64,000 bases of DNA from Combretum micranthum (taxonomy: Eukaryota; Streptophyta; Magnoliopsida; Myrtales; Combretaceae): assembly GCA_024138025.1 (NCBI GenBank), contig JAMXBD010001100.1, forward strand, positions 1 through 64,000, given 5' to 3'. Under the pieces are notes generated by a model. It had not been told where the DNA came from and did no database searches. It saw only the letters and a program-made list of their open reading frames with translations. Both the position numbers and the translations under genes were made by a program. Positions 37,058 to 48,606 of this stretch are shown here, one piece after another. How positions within the stretch are numbered: position 1 is the first letter of the stretch; each line of letters opens with the position of its first letter.

Positions 37058-38495
37058 TGATAGGGGCAATTTACTATACTCATTTGGGTGAATTTATGAT
37101 CATTTATGCTCTAATTCTTGTTTAACTTAAAGATAATTGGTACTCAAATAGTAAATATATTCATTTCAGGCATAAATAGGGAAAACATCAACTATTGGAT
37201 CAAAAACAACAAGGATTGAAGCTAAACAAGTCAAAAAGGCACTATTATGGTCGTGACCACCTCGATGATATCCTCTAACCTATCCATGAAGCTTGTAACG
37301 GCCGACATTACAGCCATGACAATGGATGTTATCTTTTAAGGATGAATTTTTGGGAAGTTGGTTATAGCCGTATTGAAGGATCGAATGAAGCCATAGAGGA
37401 GATCACGGCTGAGATAACAGCCGTGTTGGACATGGCCACAAATTGCAGCCCTTGATCAGTTGTGTATTTCGGCCACAATTGCATGTGGAAATTGTGACTC
37501 GAGAAGATAATGGCCGTGAGCTTCCTCGACTAATCAATCCAATGAAGATAACGGCCCGAATAACGGTCATTATGACAGTTACAATTCGCTCATTTTCACA
37601 CCATTTCGAAATTTAAGCACCTGTTTGAAGAGGAATGAAGTCCAACTTATGCATATCATTGAATGGAGGAAACATATATATAGTCCTCCCAATCATTGGA
37701 AGAAAAAATGAAGCATTGTAATAGATCATTCACCATTCTCACACACCTCTCATATTTTCTCTTGTAACCATATGTGTAACATCTTACCATTTTGTCACTT
37801 TACTCATGTAAGAAGTGTATTGTAGAAGACCTTGAAGTGTTTTTCAATCATTAAGGGTTGTTTTCTTATTCTTTTTCTTGCTTTTTTCCAACATCTGTTG
37901 TTTTGTCTACATTATGTGCAAGTAATTTTTAGGGCTCGTGTAGCCATATGTTAGCATGTATTCCAATGAACTGAACGCCTAATGTTATAGGATTTTCTAA
38001 TCTCTATAGTGCACTGATGTATTCTAATTCTAAGTAGTGCACAACTTAGGATTAGATTAGATTTTCACATGATGTGATTGAGAAATCTACCCGTAGAATA
38101 GATCTAAGCTATAGAGAAAGATTGCCCATGATACCTAGAGGTAGGGTTGTGGAATCTCCTGCATGTAATTGGATAATTATCTTGGGATCACGCTTGTATG
38201 CAATTTTAGTCGGCTATCAACTAAGAAGAGATTCTAGTAGATAGTGCTAGAATGAATTAGGATTCAATAGACTCGAGAGAGATATTGAACTAATAATTGG
38301 AATCCCGTAGTTAGGAATAACTACTCAAAAACTAATGAAATTGTAATACATGTTAACTAATTGGCAAAGCGAGTCTGAATTATTAATTGTTCAGTTAAAC
38401 TTATTTGTTAATTCATGTTATAACATAGCTTTATTTGGGAAATATTTAGTTATTTAATTTTTAAATCCTGATTTAATTTAATTTGCTATAATAAT
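37058..38495 (+). mobile_element. Family C LTR inserted in Tat pol (copy 1, right edge approximate)
   Basis: Starts TGATAGGGGCAATTTACTAT right after the Tat W-S-P-S-N-M codons. Tat coding sense resumes near 38540 with DVILHKLCVN, so 37058 to about 38495 is foreign. It contains an ACGGCCGTTA-type motif island (37240-37590), a TATATATAG box near 37673 and internal phrases shared with 38703-40341 (TGAGAAAT...GTAGAATAGATCT versus TGAGAAATTGC...AAATAGATCTTGCATGG). No internal coding region, so a solo LTR. The right terminus is not a clean CA and no target duplication was found. Confidence 0.55.
37240..37590. repeat. ACGGCCGT/GGCCGTTA motif island in family C LTR
   Basis: Repeated partial palindromes: TAACGGCCGACATTACAGCC, GATAACAGCCGTG, GATAATGGCCGTGAG, GATAACGGCCCGAATAACGG. 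It is a third, unrelated LTR carrying a short G+C palindrome island inside AT-rich DNA. Confidence 0.6.
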
Positions 38496-38499
38496 TAAG

Positions 38500-38702
38500 A
38501 GGGCGAATAATGGTACTTGTTGATGACCCCGAGGAATACAAACTAGATGTGATATTGCATAAGTTGTGTGTGAATAAGCATAGAGGCTTTGCGAACAAAT
38601 AAGGTATTGTGCCTCAAAGAGGCAGGCTACTATCGAAGAAGGGGTCCAAAAGCTCTTGCAAGTCAAATTCATCAAAGAGGAAAAATACCCAATCTAGTTA
38701 GT
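38500..38702 (+). pseudogene. Tat reverse transcriptase, N-terminal fragment
   Basis: The frame gives DPEEYKLDVILHKLCVNKHR, then in another frame EGVQKLLQVKFIKEEKYPI. This is the ISHKLNV...EEVQKLLEAGFIREVxYPxWLANVV segment of Tat reverse transcriptase. A second LTR cuts it at 38703, immediately after the codons for W/stop-L-V-D. Confidence 0.7.
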
Positions 38703-40341
38703 TGATAAGTTGTAATTTCACCTTTATTTTAGAAGGATATTTTGAGCTTTAATGATGATTTTTATGAATAATTATAAGAAAATGATACTTAATTAGTTTA
38801 ATTGTTGATTCTAGGTCTTAGAAGATGATTGAAGCATAAAAGAAGGAATTTAGATGATTTAGAGCAAGTTTATTCAAGATAAAGGAATTTGGAAAACTAT
38901 AGTTCTACACAAGAGAGTACACGCTTGTCTACATGGGAACAAAAGGTAGTACACAAGAGTAAAAAAAAAAAAAATGATATAGAGATTTGTGCAAGAAGAA
39001 GTGTATTCTATTTGTCACATGAGAGAGAACACAATCCGTGTTTGGCTTAGTGTAAAAGTTGTTTTCGAGTGAAAAATATGCAATTTTCTAGAGTACACAA
39101 GTGGTAACACAAGCTTATGTTGAGATTCGTGTTGAAAACAAAGACATATCTTTACATCCTTATCCAAACTTATTTCAAAAGATATGGCCAAGATATGTTC
39201 TATAATTCGTTATAGTACATGGAAGAGTAGAAATAAAGAGATAATGTCCTATTTTGATAAGGAAAACGAGATTTACAATGGCCATATATAAGGAAAGAAA
39301 GTCCAAATATAAGAAGAATAAAGATTTGAAAAGATTTAAAGAAGATTTCATATGAAAGCATATCTAGTGAAAAGATATGACCAAGATATAAGTTATGCAT
39401 GCAAAATGAGTCTTTCTTAGATTGGAGATATGAATAATAATAAAATTTGAGAAGATTTGAAGGGATTCCACTTTTGTCCTATAAATAAGTGGTTCATCTA
39501 TGTTGTAAGAACAAGGGAGAGAGGTGTTTTAAGATATAAGGTTTTATTACTCTTAGTGCTTTGATAGTTTATCTATGAAAGAGTGGAGAATTATTACTTT
39601 AACCTTGGGAAAACCCCACTTTATTATGTAACTGGGATTTATTAGTTTTCAGTAATAGATTTGTTTTTCTTGAATTCATCTATGTGTTCTTATTGCTATT
39701 AAATTAATATTACCAATGTATTGATTTAATTATTAGATTTCATATAGGTTGATTGAGAAATTGCTTATATAAATAGATCTTGCATGGATGAACAGAGTTG
39801 CATGTACACTTAGAGATAGGGTACCATAATTCTTCTGTATTACAATTAAAGTCTAGTGTTAGGTTATATTTCTATTAAGGGATTCATTGTTCTTTAATGT
39901 GATTTCTAGATTGTTGTTAATTGAAAGAGATTTCAATAGACAAACTAAGGTTAGGATTTAGTAGTATTGAGAAATATATTAAACTAAATTAAGAATATTA
40001 CGGTTTAAGATGAGTAATCTATGAATTGAAATTATCTTTTTAGGATTAAAGTCACATTATAAGTAGTGATGATTCGAAGAGTTATAGTAAGTTATGAATA
40101 TGATATTTTAAAGAAAAGTAATCTTGAAATTTGATTTATTATTTATAGTTAATTAGTGGGTAATGATTGAGATCACTGATATTTTTAGGTTAGATAATAG
40201 GATTAAGATGATTACTAGTAATTGAAAGAGATCCTTGAGGAACAATACCAGATATTAATTGCTATACTATATTTTGATTGGTATACTTGCCATTTAGAGT
40301 GATTATAGGATAGGATGGATATTGGATTTTTAATTTGATCA
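38703..40341 (+). mobile_element. Family C-related solo LTR (copy 2) in Tat reverse transcriptase
   Basis: TGATAAGTTGTAATTTCACC...AATTTGATCA; the termini TGAT/ATCA are inverted. Near the end is GATCCTTGAGGAACAATACC, the type of phrase found shortly before the 3' end of many plant LTRs. Host Tat reading resumes immediately (VKK/S-x-E-K-x-RMCID). 1,639 bp, no ORF of note. No convincing target duplication, so one edge may have decayed. The antisense ORF 39200-39400 is non-coding. Confidence 0.65.
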
Positions 40342-40458
40342 CCATCATTGGTCAAAGTCCATTGAAAAGTAGCGTATGTGCATTGATTAAACTAATCTAG
40401 AATTAAGCATGCCCAAAAGATTGCTTCCCACTACCAGAATTGACTAGCTCGTGGATAG
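40342..40458 (+). pseudogene. Tat reverse transcriptase, central fragment
   Basis: Around 40375-40450 the frames read RMCID-stop-TNL and ACPKDCFPLPELTSSW, the conserved WRMCVDYTDLNKACPKDxFPLPRIDQLVD block (fingers/palm). One-base shifts and a stop interrupt it. The reverse family A LTR starts one target duplication later at 40459. Confidence 0.8.
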
Positions 40459-43400
40459 TGTCACGCCCCGAGGGGGTACCCTAAACGTGGTAGTTTGCCA
40501 TACACAATACTAAAGCATAATAATGACTATCTTAGTTACGCAAATGCTTCCATATCATATACAATGCGTACATCACAATCAAAGGAATGCATCAGAGTTG
40601 CACCATTTATATTGATAACAATTAAGTAACAAGGCAATGAGAATACTTATCATAAAACATAATATATGGTTGATTACAAATCTTAGGCATACCCCGCTAT
40701 TGTCTTTAAGTCTATATAAATACATTTCTTAGTAATCACCAAAATACTAACATATCTATATTGCATATAAGGAAATTACAAAATAACTTTATCCTTTGTT
40801 CCCATTGCTTTCATAAAGATTAAAATCCATCAATGATTTTCTTAATGTCATGATCTTCGAATAGAGCCACAGGTATACCTATTGGGGGTATAAGCTTACA
40901 ACTAGCTTAGTGAGATATTCCTTTTCATTCACACTATGATTTCAAACAAGTTTATTTAAAATTTCACGATATGCATGCTATGCAACAATCATATGGTTAC
41001 ACAAGTATATATAGTTATCCAGAAACCATATATAGAACGGAATTTACCTTTTTGTATCGAAGGTTAGAGAATTGTTGATGAAAGCCTCTCGACCTTCTAC
41101 TACTCGTCCCTAGGACTTCACCCAAAGCATTCGGTTGACATGGTTCTGAACCTAGAGTTGCATCCCCTGGTGATGTGGATTCTCTAGGAAGGAGCATGGC
41201 CCATGTCCCAGCACGCTAACAACCTATCTAACTCTACGCGTAGGAGTAGCAGCCTTTTGAAAGAAATGTGACTCGATGGATGTTATGCGTGAACGCTTTA
41301 TTTTTCTTAAGCCAAACCTTATTAAGATTTTTTAGGATCGATCAAATAATTTAGTAAACAATAAGTAATCATACATGTAGGTAGACAAAATACTTAAATA
41401 GACAATTCGAAATTGCGATATTCTTAATTCTCATTTCATCACATAAGCATAGAATCACACACGCATACATATCCCTGAATTCCCCATACATGTCTATTTT
41501 TATTTTTCTTAGTATACTAATGCCACTACTCTACAAGCACTAATAAGGTAATGAAATTAAGGGAAAAACCCACTTGTCCATTTCGCAATCTTCTTAGTCG
41601 TAGTAATCCTCAAGAAGGGAAATCCCATGTTTCTTGCTACCTAGACAAAAGAAATATCTGGGATGAGTATTTCGTAGAATTTCTACTTAAACTTTCTAAT
41701 TCTATTTCACTATGTTTGTAAAAAATTGTGTATAATGAAATTCTAACTTAAAATGGTCATAATTTGCTCATTTTAACTCGGAATTTCACATATTATATAT
41801 TGTTTTCTACCTACTTGAAAAGATCTATCTATTTCTAAGGTCATTTTTTATCATAAAAAGCTATTTAGGTTTAGAAACGATAGGGTACAGAATCGTTACG
41901 AAATTCCAAGTCCTCAAAACACAATTTTTCAAAATTTTCTTCATCCGAAAATTCTTAAGCAAAAATACAGATATTCATATGATTGAAAAATCCTTTGAAT
42001 ATATATATACATATTTATATTTAGACTCATATTGTATGCATGATTTTAGTGATGTTGCCTCAAAATAAAGTTTGTATACAATTTCATGAAAGATAGATTT
42101 TATGAAGAGTCATTCTTTGGCTTGTGATTAATTTGCTCTTTTGTAAATTTGGGACTTAGCAATAAGAAAGTCATAATTCAATATTTTTTAAATCCTTAAA
42201 GTTTTATATTTGTTCACAAATTCTTATTGAACAATTTATTTTTATAAAACATGATTTTACTTATTTGTGACATAAAAACCCAAATGTATTTCTTTTTAAA
42301 GAATTTTCTAAGTTTGACTCTTTAAACAAAATTCTAATTTTTAGATTTCATAAGTGTGAAACTTAATTAAAGAAAATCATGATTTCATACTTATTTTGAG
42401 TCTATGAATATTTTATTTTCATGTTGAACTCTTTTAATTAATTAATTTCTAAAATATGAACCTTTTATGTGGTTATGAGAAAAATCGTTCTAAGTTGTAT
42501 AAAAGATGTTTCAAGTTTTAGCATGTGAGAAAAATTACTGAGTGACTTATTCTAACCTTTATACTTACAATATTTCTTTATTAATTCATAATTTTTCCAT
42601 TAATGGACCTTCATTTGAAAATCTTTAATTTGTTACAAGTGAGTGTCTAGTCACTATAAATATTATTCGTATTTCCTTAATTCCATTAAAAAAAATATAG
42701 ATTTTGCTTCTTAAAATTTAGTTCTTTAAGTTGTATACCGATTTTATTTTTAAGTGGATTTTAACTTAGTGAGTAGATCTTAAACCTGACTTAGAAAGAT
42801 TGTTTGGTTCCTGGTTTTAATTATGAAGTTGGTAAAAATCCTATAATTAAGGTTTTAAGAAAATTTACACAACAAGGAATTGTCACATTAGAATTTTAAT
42901 AGATTTTATGTTGCTTATTTTGAAAAGAGAAAGTTTATTTGCTTAGTTACTTCTTGAAGAAATCCTCTTTGTTTATACTCTTAAAATCCATGATAAGCTT
43001 GGCCAAATTTTTTAAAAGAATTTATTCAAAACAATTTCCAAGTCTTTGATGGAAAAATTTTTATTAAGTGACAAAATTTATTTTAAAGAGAACTTAGTCT
43101 CTTTTTTCTTATTTAAGAAAATCTCCTCTTCATTTTTGTTGAGACAAGAATCAATATGATCATGGATGAATATGAATATGTACTTAGGAAAAAGAGAAAA
43201 ATATCACATAAGAATATATGAAAGACATAAAAAACAATAATAATAAAGTCAAGTATTGAGAACCTTAGCTTCATCAAGATATCTGGGTTAAGTATTAGAA
43301 CCTTAGTTTCATCAAGGCTTTCAAGGACTAAGAATAGACTAGCCCTAAAAAGAAAAAGAAAGAAAGAAAGGGGAAAACAATCATAATAATACGAGCATGT

Positions 43401-44959
43401 TAGTGAGAAGTTAGTGAGCAATTTAGGCTCTCAAAAATATAAATATACATAATAATATATATAAAGTTAGATTAGAGAAATAGTAATATAACAACATAAT
43501 AATAACAACACAACAACAATAATATAATAGGAGTTCAAGCATGAACAAGAACAAAACATGAATATATAGTTGCTTCAATAAACTTATAGGTTTAGGAAAC
43601 ATACACTATGGTCATGTTAATTTACATGACATAAATGATAAATATTAGGAATTTTACCTAAGCTTTATATATTTGTTGAAGAAGAAGAAAGGTAGTTGTA
43701 GTAATATGTGGGTAGTAGTTTTGTGGAGAAAAAAGATAGTTTAGAAGAGAATTTAGAGAGAGAATTTGGTAGGAAAAATGAGAAGTGTGAAAGAAGTGGA
43801 GGGAAATGGGATATTTATAGAATTTTAGAGGGAAATAGAGTTAATTAAATAAAAAAATGAAATGGAGGAAAAGAGAGAGTATGGTGGACGACAAGCAAGA
43901 GAGAGAGGGAGGAATTGTGAGTTAAAAATTAATTTTTGTAACGAAAAGTAATAATATGTAAAGTATGATGTGAAATAAAGTTGTATGAGAAAAGTAAAAA
44001 GTAAGAAAATAGATATATAGGTAGTATCAAAAGTAGAGATAGATGAATAGTTGTGAATAGTGTAGAATAGGACAATGAGTAGTAAAAAAGACTAATAATT
44101 TACAGGTAGTAAAAAAAATACACGTAAAAATACGATATCTAATATTTTTAGTTATCGAAAAATTATAAAACCGATATTTTTGAAATCCTTATATTATTAC
44201 AGATCTAATGATGTCACGGAATATTTTTACTATTCCAAACCCCGTGACACACTTTTTGAGAACTAATTTCATTCGGGTTCGAAACACACTAACACTTAAC
44301 GAATCTAATATTTTTAAGCTTCCCTATATTATTACGGACTATTATCCATAATTATCTCAATTCTATTACTTAGGGTTTAAGAGTGCAGGATTTTCGGATC
44401 TAAATACTAGGGTTTGCTGTAGACTTTGCTGACTTTTAGGGTTCTGGTTTGACTTCTGGTTTATTGGTTTATTCATAAGATCATAAAATTTTGGGTTTTT
44501 TGACCATATTGTATTTTTGTTTCAAAATTTACGTTTTATTTTATTTTAATTTTTTATGATTTATTTAATATTTTTCAATTCCTGGGATTATTTAACCTTA
44601 TCTAGGGTTGAAGGTTGACTCTGTTTGAATTTTGATGGTAATTGAAAAATTTGATTCTAAAATTCACTAAATGATTTAAGGTTTTAGTATTTTGTTGTCC
44701 AGTGTTATTTAGATATATTATCTTGATTTGCATGTTAGGGATCAGATAGATGATTTGGTTGGCATTTGGATGTTGAATCAAACAATTGTTAGATTTTCTA
44801 TTTTGTTTTAAGGGTTCTCTTTTTCTAAAGGTTAAGAACTTTTATATTTGATCTTATTTAGAATTTGGTTTTAACTTGGGTCGATTTTCAAGGTCTTGGT
44901 TTTGGTATTTAGCTCTAGGATTATTTTCTAAGAATTATGAAAAATTCAGGGGTTTACAG
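40459..44959 (-). mobile_element. Family A solo LTR, reverse, in Tat reverse transcriptase (TSD GATAG)
   Basis: Left edge TGTCACGCCCCGAGGGGGTA, right edge CTGAATTTTTC's complement ...TTCAGGGGTTTACA. Flanking GATAG at 40454-40458 and 44960-44964 is a perfect 5-bp duplication. 4,501 bp, with no gag, pol or second LTR inside. On the minus strand: TATAAATAT at 43819-43811, donor GCTTAG|GTAAAA at 43658/43657, two minisatellite units near 43250-43330, exon 2 at 41640-41574. The termini TGTAAACC...GGGGCGTGACA define family A. ORFs at 41015-41197 and 43113-43421 are LTR sequence. Confidence 0.9.
41574..41640 (-). other. Exon-2 block, reverse LTR in Tat reverse transcriptase
   Basis: Minus-strand acceptor TTTCTTTTGTCTAG, then phase 1 SKKHGISLLEDYYD-stop, then AAATGGACAA before the donor GTGGGTTT. 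One base of the donor is altered from GTGAGT. Confidence 0.5.
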
Positions 44960-44964
44960 ATAGC

Positions 44965-45410
44965 ACCTCGAGTCATGATTTGTTGAGTTTCATGGATACC
45001 TTCTCAGGCTATAATTAGATTAAGATGAATTCAAGTGATGAGGTCCACACCTCGTTTATCACCACTTTTGGAACTTATTGTTACACAATAATGGCATTTT
45101 GACTCAAAAATGCTAGAGCTACCTTTCAAAGTATGGTGATTGAGGTTTCCAATTCTCGATTCGGCAAAAATATGGAAGATTATATATGATATGATCATCA
45201 GAAGCAAAGAGGCTAAAGGCTATCTCCACGATGTCCAGGAAACTTTTAGTCACCTCTACTTTTTCAATATGAAACTCAACCCACAAAACAGCATTTTCGG
45301 AGCCACCTCGGGTAAGTTTTTAGGTTACATAGTCTTTCAAAGAGGGATTGAAGCCAATTTTGACAGGATTAAAGGAATACTGGAAATGCATCTCTCATCT
45401 TCCATCTGAG
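44965..45410 (+). pseudogene. Tat reverse transcriptase, palm and thumb fragment
   Basis: 45066 onward reads TTFGTYCYTIMAF-stop-LKNA and RATFQSMV, the F-G-T-Y-C-Y-x-V-M-P-F-G-L-K-N-A-G-A-T-Y-Q block. The catalytic Y-x-D-D region at about 45178-45195 has lost two bases, so only one Asp remains and the frame changes. From 45200 the new frame reads MIIRSKEAKGYLHDVQETF, MKLNPQNSIFG and GKFLGYIVFQRGIEANFDRI. This is a typical Tat reverse transcriptase C-terminus. Joined by sense to 40342-40458 across the reverse LTR. Confidence 0.85.
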
Positions 45411-45960
45411 ATGTGTAATGGCCAACAGGCAAGGTAGTAGCCCCTGAGTAGATTCCTCTTTAAAAGCCTCGACAAATGCACTGAGTTCTTTAAGACACTC
45501 AAGAAGCTCGACAAGTTCAAGTGGACTAAAAAATGTCAAGAGGCCTTCGAGGACCTCAAGCAAATCTTAATAAACACTTCAATGTTGTCAACTTCACCCT
45601 AAGCAAGGACCTATACTTACCATACAAAATGTGATCGAGCTCTTTCTTTGGTCCTTACCCAAGAGGACGAACGTCAACATCAACTTGCATATTACATAGG
45701 CCATATCCTCCAAGGTGTAGAAGATACACTAAATTAGAAAAATTCACCATGGTAATGGTCATATCAACTGGACTTCTACGTCCATATTTCCAGGTGCACT
45801 AGGAGATTGTCCTTACTAACATGCATTTGAGGATAGTCCTCTAAAAGCCCAATGTATCAGGTCAAAGGATGAAATACATCGTCAAACTCAATGCATACAG
45901 GATATAATATTAACCTCATGAAGCTATAGAAGCTCAAATCTTAGTAGATTTTGTTATTGA
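45410..45960 (+). pseudogene. Tat RNase H domain (Gypsy type) pseudogene
   Basis: Reads FLFKSLDKCTEFFKTLKKLD then KFKWTKKCQEAFEDLKQIL (45450-45570), the connection block that ends W-T-E-E-C-x-x-A-F-E-x-L-K. It continues with DLYLPYK, an ILHRPYPP-type segment and KFTMVMVISTGLLRPYFQVH (about 45610-45805), corresponding to the K-L/V-x-x-A-L-V-x-x-x-R-R-L-R-P-Y-F-Q block. This domain would degrade RNA in the RNA:DNA hybrid. Stops and shifts are scattered, and the usual catalytic acidic positions cannot all be placed. Confidence 0.7.
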
Positions 45961-46451
45961 GTATACATGCAAAGAAGAGCATCGTGACAAACAAAAACAT
46001 GTATGGATGCTTCCCTCCACCTAAGGGGACAATGGGGCTTGCTTAGTGTTAGGAGGATCCCATGGTGTCAAAATTTACTATGCTTTGAAGTTTGGTTTTC
46101 TTACAAGTAACAATGAGGCAAAATACGAAGCCTTGATCGTCGACTTTAATTAAGCTCGCATAAGATATTAGTGCAGATTCAGAAACTCAAAATTTTCTCA
46201 GAGTCCATGCTTGTAGTGCAGTAGGTTAAAGGCACTTACAAGGAAAAGATGACGAGATGGCTAAGAAGCTGGAGACAGTCCGATCTCTTATCATAGAATT
46301 TCCCTCTGAGGACATCATTGAAATCCCAAGGGATGAGAACTCAAAAGCTGTCAAGCTTTCCAAGTTTGCCTCTTTAACAATCCCCGACCCAGGTAAACTA
46401 GTGAAAAAGAGTTTCATCAATTTCCTCCAAGAAAAGTCCATCTCGAAGTAA
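45960..46451 (+). pseudogene. Second, archaeal-type RNase H (aRNH) of the Tat element, degenerate
   Basis: At 46030-46145 the frame reads NGACLVLGGSHGVKIYYALK and FGFLTSNNEAKYEALIVDF, the G-A-G-x-V-L...A-x-R-F-x-F-x-x-T-N-N-E-A-E-Y-E-A-L-I signature of the extra RNase H known from Tat retrotransposons. From 46257 an open stretch reads MAKKLETVRSLIIEFPSEDI then IEIPRDENSKAVKLSKFAS, matching the domain end I-P-R-x-x-N-x-x-A-D-x-L-A/S-K-L-A-S. The catalytic Asp of the last motif is Val here (KAVKL), and the first D-G motif is not recognisable. Presence of both RNase H types in the order RT-RNH-aRNH-INT is diagnostic for Tat. Confidence 0.7.
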
Positions 46452-47516
46452 GCTTAGGGGGTGATCGAGCTACAGGTCGCTCCTACCTCTTCATGCAAAA
46501 TGACCTCCATAGAAAAATATCTAGAGGATAAAACTTTTCCCCATGATAAGAAGGAAGCAAAGAAAATGACGTACAAAGTAACCAACTACACCTTAATCAA
46601 TGTTATGTTATACAAGAGGGGATTTAATTTCCATTTGCTTCGATGCTTACACCCTAAAGAGGGACAACGAGTCTTGGAAGATCTTCACAAGGAGAGTGCA
46701 GCAACCATGTCAAAGCTCAATTGCTACACGTTTGCTATGTGAGTCAGATATATCTAGCCTTCCATGCATGACTAATGCTGAGGAATTTGTACAACAGTGT
46801 AAGCGATGCCAAAAGCATAATCCAATTGAGCCCCCTTCCGAGCTCTAACCTCAACTGCCTCACCATCATATGGCCTTTTGCTCAATAGAGATTTGATGTC
46901 CTTGGCCCTTTCTATATATCAACTAGGTAGAAGAAGTTCATCATAGTAGGATGCAACTATTTCATGAAGTGGGTAGAGGTTGTGGCAATGGCAAATTGCA
47001 TAGATAAGAACATTCAACACTTTATCTAAAATAACATTTTAGCTAGGTCCGAGGTCCCCTACTTTCTTATGACGGATAATTGAAATCAATTTAGCTCCAA
47101 AAGAATAAAAGATTTTTGCACCAAGTATAAGATCACTCCACACTACCCTTCACTCACCCTTCCTCAAGTGAACGATCAAGTTAGGAGATCAACAAGACCA
47201 TAATGGGAAGCCTCAAAGCAAGGATTGATTACTTGAGTTGAAAATGGGCTAATGAGCTCCTTAGCATCCTGTTAGAATATTGTGCCACCCACCAAATTTC
47301 GACTAAAGAGGCACCCTTTTGGCTTGCCTTTGGTTATGAAGAAGTTCTTCCCATCGAGCTTAAGCTACCTAACATCCAAGTTCAATCCTGATGAGCTAGT
47401 TAACCAAATAGGTGTCGGAGTCAAGTTCAATGCGATAAAAGGAGACACTTGATGTCATCAACAAGAGAGTGGCTGCTTATCAACAAAGAGCAGCTAGGTA
47501 TTATGACAAGAATGTT
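46452..47516 (+). pseudogene. int: Tat integrase pseudogene, N-terminal and catalytic part
   Basis: Integrates the element's DNA copy. 46461-46742 reads IEKYLEDKTFPHDKKEAKKM, NYTLINVMLYKRGFNFHLLR and CLHPKEGQRVLEDLHKES. A frame change then leads to CKRCQKHNP (46800), the C-x-x-C half of the zinc finger; the HHCC His pair is lost. Catalytic core: RFDVLGPFY (about 46890, first Asp present), YFMKWVEVVAMANCI, PYFLMTDN-stop-NQF (about 47065, second Asp present), and PQVNDQVRRST (about 47165), where the Glu region is damaged. The frame ends in AARYYDKNV at 47516, where an LTR is inserted. Confidence 0.85.
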
Positions 47517-48606
47517 TGTAAACCCTCGAAATTTTTTGTAACTCTTAGAAAATAATCATGAAATTAGAATACCAAATCGAAACCCTAAAAGCCTTCCCAA
47601 GTTAAAACCAAACCCTAAAAAAATATCAAATACGAAATTTGATGGCCTTAAGAACAAGAGAATTTTCAAAAACAAAAATAGAAATTCAATAATCGTTCGA
47701 CTCAAAACTCGAACATGAGATAATTCATTTATCTGATCCCTAACACATAAATCAAGATAGAATATCCAAATAATATTCAATAACACAAATATAGAACCTT
47801 AAGCCTTTCGATTAATTTTGAAACCAAAAATCTAAATTAATACCGAAAGTCAAAATGAGTCAATCACACAACCCTAGACTCAATTAAACAATTCCGATAA
47901 CTAAAAAATATTAAATAAATCGTAAAGATAAAGTAAAACATAAATTTTGAACCAAAAATATAACACGGCCAAAAACCCCAAAATTTTATGATCTTACGAA
48001 TAAATAAAAAAGCCGGAAATCAAACTGGAACCCTAAAAGTCACAAAGTCTACAATAAACCCTAGTGTTTAGATCCGACAATTCTGTGTTCTTAAACCCTA
48101 AATAATGCAATTGAGATAATCATAGATAATAGTTCGTAGTAATATAAGAAGCTTAAAAAATCAGGTTTGCTAATTTTTAGTGTATTTTAGATCCAAATGG
48201 GATCTATTTTTGAAAATTGTACCTCGATATACCGGAAGGTAAAACCATTCTGATAACACCATTAGACTCGTAATAATATAAGGATTCCAAAAACATCAGT
48301 TTTAGAATTTTTTGGAATCTAAAAATATCTGATATAGTCGTTTACGCGTATTTTTATTACTACGATAATTTATTAGTCTTGTTTACTATTCATTATCCTA
48401 TTTATTACTATTCATCTATCTCTACTTTTTATATAACCTATTCTTACTACTTATATACCTATTTTCTTACTTTTTTACTTTTCCATACAACTTTATTTCA
48501 CATCATACTTTGCATATTATTACTTTTCATTACAAAAATTAATTTTTAACTCACAAATTCCTCCCCTCTCTCCTCTTGCCGTCCATCCCTCTCTCTCCTT
48601 TCCTCT
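47517..48606 (+). mobile_element. Family A LTR in Tat integrase, left part
   Basis: Begins TGTAAACCCTCGAAATTTTT and is closely colinear with 3269 onward (AATTCATTTATCCGATCCC, CACATAAATC, ACCGAAA.TCAAA). It is preceded by ATGTT and its far end at 56044 is followed by AGGTT, a target duplication with one mismatch. It is itself opened at 48607 by another family A LTR. Confidence 0.85.

Noticed and set aside
43113..43421. 102-codon antisense ORF
   Set aside because: Lies in intron 1 and the minisatellite region of the reverse LTR; low-complexity hydrophobic translation, not conserved in other copies.
46226..46441. 71-codon antisense ORF opposite the aRNH end
   Set aside because: The plus strand carries the recognisable IPRDENSKA motif; the antisense frame has no family match.
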